Assembly: GCA_022710245.1 (NCBI GenBank)
Contig: JAKLHH010000625.1
Span: forward strand, 1-5,356
Direction of reading: 5' to 3'
DNA length: 5,356 nucleotides
From: Myxococcota bacterium
GTDB lineage: Bacteria > Myxococcota > Polyangia > GCA-2747355 > JAKLHH01
Shown: positions 1 to 5,356 of the stretch, piece after piece
How positions within the stretch are numbered: the first letter of the stretch is position 1
Layout of the letters: the number at the start of each line of letters is the position of its first letter
Translations under genes and position numbers: made by a program
The notes under the pieces: generated by a model
Told to the model about the DNA's origin: nothing
The model's input: only the letters and a program-made list of their open reading frames with translations
Database searches by the model: none

Positions 1-1
1 G

Positions 2-19
2 CTCGCTCTGAGCGCGTGC
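2..19 (+). other. Lipobox at the end of a lipoprotein signal peptide (partial)
   Basis: The first six visible residues are L-A-L-S-A-C, matching the lipobox pattern L-[S/A]-[A/G]-C, with the lipidated Cys encoded at 17-19. A flexible Gly/Pro/Thr/Asp-rich linker follows up to the first repeat, as is usual for lipoproteins. Signal peptidase II cleavage before this Cys and lipid anchoring are inferred. Residue +2 is Pro, not Asp, so the Enterobacteriaceae inner-membrane retention signal is absent, but sorting rules in other phyla differ. The charged and most of the hydrophobic part of the signal lie upstream of the window. Confidence 0.75.
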
Positions 20-3000
20 CCCGGGGGCTCCACCGAGCCCGGTCCCACCCCCGACGCGACCGTCGACGGCGCGCCGACCCCCGTCTGCGGCAACGGGTCG
101 CTCGAGCCGGGCGAGGTCTGCGAGACGCAGCTCGCCGCCGGCAACCCGGGCGCCTGCCCCACCGCCTGTGACGATGGCAGCGCCTGCACGAACGACACCC
201 TGGCCGGCGGCGGCACCTGCGCCGCGAGCTGCGAGAGCGCGCCGATCACCGCCTGTCAGGGCGGCGACGGCTGCTGCCCCGCCGGCTGCACCGCGAAGAC
301 CGACAGCGACTGCTCGCCGAGCTGCGGCAACGGCGTCCTCGAGGCGCTCGAGCTCTGCGACACCGGCCTCGCCGCCGGCAAGGCGGGCGCCTGCCCGACC
401 GCCTGCGACGACGGCAACGCCTGCACCCAGGACACCCTCCTCAACCCCGGCACCTGCAGCGCCAGCTGCAAGCACGCGGCGATCGGCACCTGCAAGAACG
501 GCGACGGCTGCTGCCCCGCCGGCTGCACCGCGCTCACCGACAGCGACTGCTCGCCGAGCTGCGGCAACGGCCTGGTCGAGCCGCCGGAGGTCTGCGACAC
601 CAAGATCGCCGCCGGCAAGCCGGGCGCCTGCCCGACCGCCTGCGACGACGCGAACCCGTGCACCTCCGACCTGCTGCTGAACGGGGGCACCTGCGGCGCG
701 CTCTGCTCGCACTCCCTGGTCACGAGCTGCCAGGGAGGCGACGGCTGCTGCCCCGCCGGCTGCACTGCGCTCACCGACAGCGACTGCTCGCCGAGCTGCG
801 GCAACGGCGTCCTCGACGCGCAGGAGCTCTGCGACACCGCCCTCGCCGCCGGCAAGCCCGGCGCCTGCCCGACGAGCTGCGACGACGGGATCGCCTGCAC
901 CGTGGACACGCTGCAGAACGGCGGCACCTGCAGCGCCAGCTGCACGCACGCGGCGATCTCCGCCTGCAAGAGCGGCGACGGCTGCTGCCCGCTCGGCTGC
1001 ACCGCGCTGACCGACGGCGACTGCTCGCCGAGCTGCGGCAACGGCGCCCTCGAGGCCTCCGAGCTGTGCGACACCGGCATCGCGGCCGGCAAGCCCGGCG
1101 CCTGCCCCACCTCGTGCAGCGACGGCAACGCCTGCACCACCGACACGCTCCTCGGCGCCGGCACCTGCAGCGCGAGCTGCAGCTACACCTCCATCAGCGC
1201 CTGCAAGAGCGGCGACGGCTGCTGCCCCGCCGGCTGCAACGCGAAGACCGACGGCGACTGCTCGCCGAGCTGCGGCAACGGCGTCCTCGAGGCGCCCGAG
1301 CTCTGCGACACCGGCATCGCCGCCGGCAAGCCCGGCGCCTGCCCCACCGCCTGTGGCGACGGCAACGCCTGCACCACCGACAGCCTGGTCGGCGGCGGCA
1401 CCTGCAGCGCGAGCTGCTCCTCCGCTCCCATCACGGCCTGCAAGAGCGGCGACGGCTGCTGCCCCGCCGGCTGCACCGCGCAGAGCGACGGCGAGTGCTC
1501 GCCGAGCTGCGGCAACGGCGTCCTCGAGGCGAGCGAGGCCTGCGACACCGGCATCGCCGCTGGCAAGGCGGGTGCCTGCCCCACCTCGTGCAATGATGGC
1601 AACGCCTGCACCACCGACGCCCTGATCGGCGGCGGCACCTGCAGCGCGAGCTGCAGCTCCGCGCCGATCACCGCCTGCAAGAGCGGCGACGGCTGCTGCC
1701 CGGCGGGCTGCGCGCAGGCCACCGACGGCGACTGCGGACCACCCGCGGCGGGGACCTGCGCGGGCGCCCAGGCGCTGACGCTGATCGGCGGCAAGGCGAG
1801 CGCGAGCGGCACCACCAAGGGGCTCGCCGACGAGCTGCCCAGCCTGACCTGCGGCGTCTACGGGCTGACCGTCGACGGACCGCAGGCCTACTACAAGCTC
1901 AGCCTCGACGCGAGCAAGGTCTACCGGATCCGCGTCCTCGCCGCCTTCTCCGTCTACTTCTACCTCTTCTCGGGCGCGGCCGGCTGCGCACAGACGGCCA
2001 TGCAGAAGGACTGCCAGAGCGCCGGCGTCAGCGGCGATCGCTTCTCCAGCAGCGCGTACACGCCGAAGACCGTCTTCTTCCGCCCGACGTCGAGCGGCAG
2101 CTACGTCCTCGCCATCGACAGCATCGACGCGGCTCAGGCGGGCAAGTACACCGTCGAGGTCGAGGAGCTCGCGCCGACAGCGGGCAAGTGCGCGGGCGCC
2201 CAGACCGTCATGCTCGGCGCCGGCAAGACGACGATCCGGGGGAGCACGCACGGGGCCAGCGACGAGTTCGCGAACCTGAAGTGTGGCGGCTACACGCAGC
2301 TCAACGGACCGCAGGTCTACTACCGGGTCTGGCTGAGCTCGAGCAAGACCTACCGCTTCCTCTTCTCTCCCGAGGCCGCCGCCTACCTCTACCTCGCGCT
2401 GGCCTCGGTGGGCTGCAGCGAGTCGGCGCTGGAGGCGGCCTGCGCCAGCAAGACCACCGGCGTCCTCGACTACGCGAACGTGAACGGCACGCGCGCTCTC
2501 TACTTCACGCCCGCGCAGAGCGGCGACTACCTGCTCGCCGTGGACAGCTACAGCACCACCTCACCGTTCGCCTTCACCATCGAGGTGGAGGCGGTGACGC
2601 CGGACCCGACCGGCTCCACCTGCGCGGGCGCGGTCACCCTGCCGCTCGTCTCCGGCGCCGCCTCCTACAGCGGCGACACCTACGGCCTCGCCAACGAGTT
2701 CTCCACCTCGGTGAAGTGCGGCGAGTACGGGATGAGCGGCCCGCAGCGCTACCACCGCGTGAGCCTCACCGCCGGCCTCCTCTACGAGCTCAGCCTCAGC
2801 TCCACCTTCGACGCCTACCTCTATGTCTCGTCTCCCGCCGCGGGCTGCGTGGCGAGCGCGATCGACGGGGACTGCGCGAGCGGCGGGGTGAACGGCGACC
2901 GCGTGCGCGTCCCCGAAGGCGAGGGTCGCACGCTGGCCTTCATCCCCGGGGCGAGCGGCACCTACACGCTCACCGTCGACAGCGGCAGCAGCACCTACGC

Positions 3001-3571
3001 CGGGCTCTACAAGCTCGAGGTGCGCGAGCGCTCCCTCCCCACCTTCACGGCGCCGCTCGCCTGGAGCTTCGACAGCGACTGCAAGGGCCTGGCCGTGAGC
3101 GGCGACTGGGAGTGCGGCGCGCTCGACTTCCTCGGCAACGCCTGCACCGGCTACGGCGTCCACCCACCGCCCGCGGCCCACTCGGGGAGCAGCCTCTGGG
3201 GCACCACGCTCAACGGCTGCCACGCCAAGGGGAGCTACTCGCAGTCGAGCGGGAACAAGGTCCCGGCCTCGAACGCGATCCTCACCTTCCGGGTCACGCT
3301 GCCGGCGAGCTGGAGCAAGGCGACGCTCAGCTTCTGGAGCTGGGAGGACCTGCAGCTCCCCTACGAGGGGCTCGAGGTGCGGGTCGACGGCGCGCCCCTC
3401 CTGCAGGTCACGAGCGGCACCACGCCGAGCCCGCTCACCTGGGTGCAGCGCACGGTGGACCTCTCCGCGTTCGTCGGCAAGACGGTGCGGGTCAGCCTCC
3501 ACGGCCTCGAGGACGGCGTGGTGGAGTACGCGGGCTGGTACGTCGACGACCTGGCGATCAGCGGCTCGTGA
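2..3571 (+). CDS. Cysteine-rich multi-repeat surface lipoprotein, 5' end cut by window edge
   Basis: The frame is open from the first complete codon (base 2) to the TGA at 3569-3571, giving 1189 visible residues. Residues 1-6 (LALSAC) are the end of a lipoprotein signal peptide, so the start codon lies just outside the window. The GTG at 902 is not a real start, because it falls inside the fourth repeat at residue 301. Domains in order: linker 7-28; seven 79-residue repeats with 12 Cys each, 29-581; three beta-rich repeats starting at Cys586, Cys730 and Cys874; C-terminal jelly-roll-like domain about 1015-1189. There are about 100 cysteines, which fits disulfide-rich folding in the periplasm or at the surface. 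The CGNGxxE...CD opening resembles myxobacterial disulfide repeats of the TIGR02232 kind. No catalytic motif is visible; an adhesive, structural or ligand-binding surface role is inference. The next gene starts 55 bases downstream on the same strand. Confidence 0.9.
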   Translation, partial: LALSACPGGSTEPGPTPDATVDGAPTPVCGNGSLEPGEVCETQLAAGNPGACPTACDDGSACTNDTLAGGGTCAASCESAPITACQGGDGCCPAGCTAKTDSDCSPSCGNGVLEALELCDTGLAAGKAGACPTACDDGNACTQDTLLNPGTCSASCKHAAIGTCKNGDGCCPAGCTALTDSDCSPSCGNGLVEPPEVCDTKIAAGKPGACPTACDDANPCTSDLLLNGGTCGALCSHSLVTSCQGGDGCCPAGCTALTDSDCSPSCGNGVLDAQELCDTALAAGKPGACPTSCDDGIACTVDTLQNGGTCSASCTHAAISACKSGDGCCPLGCTALTDGDCSPSCGNGALEASELCDTGIAAGKPGACPTSCSDGNACTTDTLLGAGTCSASCSYTSISACKSGDGCCPAGCNAKTDGDCSPSCGNGVLEAPELCDTGIAAGKPGACPTACGDGNACTTDSLVGGGTCSASCSSAPITACKSGDGCCPAGCTAQSDGECSPSCGNGVLEASEACDTGIAAGKAGACPTSCNDGNACTTDALIGGGTCSASCSSAPITACKSGDGCCPAGCAQATDGDCGPPAAGTCAGAQALTLIGGKASASGTTKGLADELPSLTCGVYGLTVDGPQAYYKLSLDASKVYRIRVLAAFSVYFYLFSGAAGCAQTAMQKDCQSAGVSGDRFSSSAYTPKTVFFRPTSSGSYVLAIDSIDAAQAGKYTVEVEELAPTAGKCAGAQTVMLGAGKTTIRGSTHGASDEFANLKCGGYTQLNGPQVYYRVWLSSSKTYRFLFSPEAAAYLYLALASVGCSESALEAACASKTTGVLDYANVNGTRALYFTPAQSGDYLLAVDSYSTTSPFAFTIEVEAVTPDPTGSTCAGAVTLPLVSGAASYSGDTYGLANEFSTSVKCGEYGMSGPQRYHRVSLTAGLLYELSLSSTFDAYLYVSSPAAGCVASAIDGDCASGGVNGDRVRVPEGEGRTLAFIPGASGTYTLTVDSGSSTYAGLYKLEVRERSLPTFTAPLAWSFDSDCKGLAVSGDWECGALDFLGNACTGYGVHPPPAAHSGSSLWGTTLNGCHAKGSYSQSSGNKVPASNAILTFRVTLPASWSKATLSFWSWEDLQLPYEGLEVRVDGAPLLQVTSGTTPSPLTWVQRTVDLSAFVGKTVRVSLHGLEDGVVEYAGWYVDDLAISGS
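86..1744 (+). repeat. Seven in-frame 237-bp tandem repeats encoding 79-residue, 12-Cys units
   Basis: Units begin at the CGNG codons at 86, 323, 560, 797, 1034, 1271 and 1508, each exactly 237 bases apart, with no insertion or deletion. In unit numbering the cysteines fall at 1, 12, 24, 28, 34, 45, 49, 57, 63, 64, 68 and 76, and all are kept in all seven copies. Strongly conserved blocks are CGNG, AAG, GACPT, GTC, GDGCCP and the TDSDC/TDGDC end. The last unit loses the usual SPS-CGNG junction and runs into a GPPAAG linker. Copies 6 and 7 share about 65 of 79 residues by hand count, against about 56 for copies 1 and 3. An even number of cysteines per unit fits a self-contained disulfide module, possibly rod-like when stacked. 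Confidence 0.95.
1757..3043 (+). repeat. Three 144-residue beta-sandwich-like repeats with four Cys each
   Basis: Three diverged copies start at the Cys codons at 1757, 2189 and 2621, exactly 432 bases apart. Each has the order [T/K]-C-A-G-A, then a G(T/S/D)T-x-G-x-x-(D/N)E segment, a second Cys before a Gly, GPQxY(Y/H)+V/L, an alternating hydrophobic stretch ending in (F/L)Y(L/V), a GC and a later [D/A]-C, an F-x-P-x-x-S-G-x-Y-x-L-x-(V/I)DS segment, and a closing strand ending in V-E-V or L-E-V. The F-x-P...SG-Y-x-L-x-V and final beta-strand pattern resembles bacterial pre-peptidase C-terminal (PPC) type beta-sandwich domains. The four Cys per copy suggest two disulfides. The fold assignment is inference; the threefold repetition is directly visible. 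Confidence 0.8.
3044..3568 (+). other. C-terminal jelly-roll / MAM-like domain of the lipoprotein
   Basis: Residues about 1015-1189 differ from the preceding repeats. The opening W-S-F-D-S-D-C and W-E-C-G, the middle HSGSSLWGT segment with a G-S-Y shortly after, the Trp-rich strand (ATLSFWSWED), and the end W-V-Q-R-T-V-D-L-S-x-F-V-G-K-T-V-R-V ... GWYVDDLAI match the general pattern of extracellular concanavalin-like or MAM-like domains found at the ends of secreted bacterial proteins, including immune-inhibitor-A-type proteases. Here the domain is not attached to a protease. It has four cysteines (residues 1027, 1038, 1048 and 1073), all in its first half. A carbohydrate- or surface-binding role is plausible but unproven. 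Confidence 0.6.
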
Positions 3572-3589
3572 GCGCGAGGGCCCGCGTGC

Positions 3590-3618
3590 TTGACACCCCT
3601 TCGGCGGCCGTGAGTCAC
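3590..3618 (+). promoter_or_regulatory. Possible weak promoter in the intergenic gap
   Basis: A perfect TTGACA (3590-3595) stands in an otherwise GC-rich 55-base gap and matches the -35 element of housekeeping sigma factors. At the usual 17-base spacing the -10 position reads AGTCAC, a poor match to TATAAT. Start-site placement would also leave almost no leader before the ribosome-binding site at 3621. Read-through from the upstream gene is as likely. No convincing terminator separates the genes: the short GCGCG/CGCGTGC pairing at 3572-3589 has a G-U pair and no T-tract. Confidence 0.2.
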
Positions 3619-3620
3619 TC

Positions 3621-3624
3621 GAGG
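3621..3624 (+). promoter_or_regulatory. Ribosome-binding site GAGG before tandem ATG
   Basis: GAGG lies 2 bases before the ATG at 3627 and 5 bases before the in-frame ATG at 3630. The second spacing is nearer the usual optimum, so translation may begin at 3630 and give 571 residues. No in-frame start exists further upstream: the frame meets a TGA at 3591-3593 and has no ATG, GTG or TTG between. Confidence 0.5.
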
Positions 3625-3626
3625 CG

Positions 3627-3758
3627 ATGATGCTCGCGCCGCAATGGTTGGTCGCGGCAGCTCCCCGCCACCGCCCGACGTGCGGGGCGCCGCTCCCGAC
3701 GCTCCTCACCGCCCTGGCGCTCGCCGGTGTCCTCCTGTCGCCGGCGGGCGCCGCGGCG
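3627..3758 (+). other. Sec-type signal peptide of the caspase-like protein
   Basis: Residues 1-44 have a long n-region with Arg14, His15 and Arg16, a hydrophobic core (about 24-38, TLLTALALAGVLLSP) and an A-x-A site (Ala42-Ala44) before Glu45. Cleavage there would release the N-terminus just before the first caspase strand. The n-region is longer than usual and contains a second mildly hydrophobic patch (WLVAAA), so a slightly later start cannot be excluded. Export to the periplasm is inferred. Confidence 0.7.
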
Positions 3759-5345
3759 GAGCCCTCCCGCGCCTACGCGCTCGTCGTCGGCGTCAACGCC
3801 AGCACGGAGCCGGGCGTCCCCGTGCTCCGCTACGCGGACGACGACGCCGCGCGCTACCACGAGCTCTTCCGCGCCAGCGCCGAGCGCGTGGTGCTGCTGG
3901 CCAGCCTCGACAGCACCTCGCAGGGGCTCTACCCGGCGGCCGCCCGCGCCGCGCGGCCGCCGACGCGGGCGAACCTCCTCGGCGCGCTCCGCGAGCTCGC
4001 CGGGCGGCTCGCAGCTGACCGCCGACGCGGGCTCGCCAGCGAGCTCTACTTCATCTACAGCGGCCACGGCCACGTCGACGCCGAGGGCGAGGGCTTCGTC
4101 AGCCTGCAGGGCGGCCGCTTCACCCGGGACGACCTCTACCGCCTCGTCGTCGAGGGGAGCGGCGCCGCGCGGGTCCACCTGATCATCGACGCCTGCCACG
4201 CGCAGCACCTGGTCGGGGCGCGCGGCCCCTGGCGCAACGACCGCGGCGGCACGCACCTCGACGAGCGCTTCAAGCAGTTCCTCGGCCGCAAGCGCTGGCA
4301 GGACTACCGGCACCTGGGCGTCCTCCTCTCCACCTCGGCCGCGGGCGAGACGCACGAGTGGTCGCGCCTGCAGGCGGGGGTCTTCTCGCACGAGGTGCGC
4401 TCGGGCCTCCTCGGGGCGGCCGACGCGAACGCGGACGGCGTCATCACGTACGCCGAGATGCGCGCCTTCCTCACCGCGGCGAACCGCGGCGTCGCCCACG
4501 CGCGCGCGCGCCTGCGCACGGTCGTCTACGAGCCCGAGGCCGGGCGCGACACGCCGCTCTGGGGGTGGCCGGGCGCGGGCCGCTGCCGGCTCTCCCTCGA
4601 GGCGGGCGACAGCGGGCGGCTCAGCATCGAGGACGGGCGCGGCCTGCCCTACGTGGACCTGCACAAGGAGAGCGGCGGACGCCTGCGCATCGTGCTCCTC
4701 GGCGCCGGGCACGCGCTGCCGCTCGGCGCCGGCGGCGCCGCCGCGCCCGAGTACTGGGTGCGTCGCGGGCGGGAGCTCGCGCCGCTGCGCCTCCCCGCGG
4801 ACTGCGCCCCGCTGCGGCTCGCGGCGCTGGTCTTCAAGCCCGACGAGACAGCCGGGCGCGGCTCCGCCGACGAGGCGCTCCGCGCGGGGCTCTTCGCCGT
4901 GCCCTTCGGCGCGCAGTTCTACGCGGGCTTCGTCGCCGCGGTGCCGCCGGACCCACTCCCGCTCGCCGACGAGCGCCCGGGCGAGGGCGCCGCGCCACGG
5001 CCCGCGCGCTCGCCGCGCCGGATCGCTGGCTGGACCCTGGTCGGCGTGGGGGCCGCCTCGGCGCTCTCGGCGGTGATCCTCGCCGGGCTCGCCGCGCGGG
5101 ACGCGGGGACGCTCTCCGACCGCGCCAGCTCGGCGGCGGTGCTCGGACCCGAGGACCGCGCGCTCGACGCGCGGCTCGGGCGCGAGCGGGCGGCGGCGTG
5201 GGCGCTCGGCGGCGTCGCCATCGCGGCCGGGGTCACGGCGGCGGTGCTGCTCCTCACCGGGCGTGAGCGGAGGGCGGCGGTCAGCGTGGGCGCGCTCCCG
5301 CTGGAGCGCGGCGGGGGGATCAGCGTGGCGGGGACCTGGCGCTGA
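3627..5345 (+). CDS. Secreted, membrane-tethered caspase-like (peptidase C14) family protein with EF-hand-like loop
   Basis: This 572-residue protein has a signal peptide (about 1-44) and then a caspase-fold domain (about 50-300). The first strand is A-Y-A-L-V-V-G-V-N (49-57), followed by L-x-Y-A-D-D-D-A (67-74). The catalytic His147 lies in Y-S-G-H-G-H (144-149) and the catalytic Cys190 in L-I-I-D-A-C-H (185-191). Asp188, two residues before the Cys, occupies the place of the metacaspase S1-pocket Asp, so cleavage after Lys/Arg is more likely than after Asp (inference). Residues 266-277 form a complete EF-hand loop. A beta-rich middle region (about 310-440, with G-L-F-A-V-P-F-G at 421-428) precedes an Arg/Pro linker, two membrane helices and a beta-like tail ending GGGISVAGTWR. 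This layout is typical of uncharacterised myxobacterial caspase-family proteins. Activity is predicted from the intact dyad; substrate and pathway are unknown. Confidence 0.9.
   Translation: MMLAPQWLVAAAPRHRPTCGAPLPTLLTALALAGVLLSPAGAAAEPSRAYALVVGVNASTEPGVPVLRYADDDAARYHELFRASAERVVLLASLDSTSQGLYPAAARAARPPTRANLLGALRELAGRLAADRRRGLASELYFIYSGHGHVDAEGEGFVSLQGGRFTRDDLYRLVVEGSGAARVHLIIDACHAQHLVGARGPWRNDRGGTHLDERFKQFLGRKRWQDYRHLGVLLSTSAAGETHEWSRLQAGVFSHEVRSGLLGAADANADGVITYAEMRAFLTAANRGVAHARARLRTVVYEPEAGRDTPLWGWPGAGRCRLSLEAGDSGRLSIEDGRGLPYVDLHKESGGRLRIVLLGAGHALPLGAGGAAAPEYWVRRGRELAPLRLPADCAPLRLAALVFKPDETAGRGSADEALRAGLFAVPFGAQFYAGFVAAVPPDPLPLADERPGEGAAPRPARSPRRIAGWTLVGVGAASALSAVILAGLAARDAGTLSDRASSAAVLGPEDRALDARLGRERAAAWALGGVAIAAGVTAAVLLLTGRERRAAVSVGALPLERGGGISVAGTWR
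4422..4457 (+). other. EF-hand-like calcium-binding loop in the caspase domain
   Basis: Residues 266-277 read DANADGVITYAE. All key EF-loop positions are met: Asp at 1, Asn at 3, Asp at 5, Gly at 6, Ile at 8 and Glu at 12. It follows the segment FSHEVRSGLLGAA, which in this kind of protein ends the core caspase fold, and it precedes a helix (MRAFLTAANRG). The loop sits near the C-terminal end of the catalytic domain, about 75 residues after Cys190. Calcium binding is inferred from the motif alone. Confidence 0.75.
5022..5258 (+). other. Two C-terminal membrane helices of the caspase-like protein
   Basis: Two hydrophobic stretches lie at about residues 466-490 (IAGWTLVGVGAASALSAVIL onwards) and 523-544 (AAWALGGVAIAAGVTAAVLL onwards). 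They are joined by a charged, helical-looking loop of about 32 residues containing S-x-x-A-V-L-x-x-E-D. A 28-residue tail follows with an alternating hydrophobic/Gly pattern. This helix-loop-helix-tail layout resembles the C-terminal module of many Myxococcota envelope proteins, including PEGA-domain proteins. That resemblance is from memory of the families and was not searched. Confidence 0.7.
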
Positions 5346-5356
5346 GCGCGGGCGGG

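Noticed and set aside
168..1625. Long + strand frames at 168-680, 658-1596 and 1353-1625 that overlap the repeat array
   Set aside because: They are other-frame readings of the 237-bp repeat, which is a multiple of three and so repeats in every frame. Their products are Arg/Ala/Pro-rich low-complexity chains with no domain or signal.
86..1744. CRISPR-like or non-coding satellite array
   Set aside because: Units are contiguous without spacers, 237 bp long, and keep an open frame with conserved cysteines, so they are coding repeats.
256..1818. Minus-strand frames at 256-1164 and 1183-1818 with repeated S-x-VQA-LPS and GQAPGLPAA segments
   Set aside because: The repetition mirrors the sense repeat. 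Codon positions show the GC pattern of the + strand gene, and there is no ribosome-binding site or plausible product.
3572..3589. Possible terminator hairpin between the two genes
   Set aside because: Only five pairs including one G-U, an 8-base loop and no T-tract; too weak in such GC-rich DNA.
3609..3620. Short inverted repeat GAGT-C-ACTC as a possible operator
   Set aside because: Arms are only four bases and no second copy or regulator gene is present, so chance is the simpler explanation.
2188..4712. Long opposite-strand or shifted frames (2188-3630 +, 2561-3709 -, 3615-4712 -)
   Set aside because: All lie over the well-supported genes, have low-complexity Arg/Ala/Gly/Val compositions, and are expected where stop codons are rare because of high GC.

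Overview
The window is very GC-rich, and almost every third codon position is G or C. It encodes two large exported proteins of a type familiar from Myxococcota and related former Deltaproteobacteria: a multi-repeat, cysteine-rich lipoprotein, and a secreted caspase-like (peptidase C14) protein with a two-helix membrane tail. A myxobacterium-like host is inferred from protein architecture and composition. No rRNA, tRNA or marker gene is present to confirm it.

Layout: both genes are on the + strand. Gene 1 is open from the left edge to the stop at 3569-3571. Its first visible residues are the end of a signal peptide with a lipobox (L-S-A-C, Cys codon 17-19), so the true start lies only a short way upstream of the window. 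The visible protein has 1189 residues. In order, it holds the lipobox and a short Pro/Gly/Thr-rich linker, seven exactly in-register 79-residue repeats with 12 cysteines each, three 144-residue beta-sandwich-like repeats with four cysteines each, and a C-terminal jelly-roll-like domain ending in a GWYVDDLAI motif. A 55-base gap follows. It carries a TTGACA hexamer and a GAGG ribosome-binding site ahead of a tandem ATG-ATG start. Gene 2 (572 residues) has a Sec-type signal peptide, a caspase fold with the His147/Cys190 dyad, a canonical EF-hand-like calcium loop, a beta-rich middle region, two C-terminal membrane helices and a short beta-rich tail. Only 11 bases follow its stop.

How they may work together: both products should be outside the cytoplasm, the first lipid-anchored and the second periplasmic and membrane-tethered. 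The short same-strand gap fits co-transcription but does not prove it. Whether the protease-like protein acts on the repeat lipoprotein is speculation. Many other long open frames on both strands are by-products of high GC and of a repeat unit that is a multiple of three. There are no mobile elements, CRISPR arrays or RNA genes that I can support.
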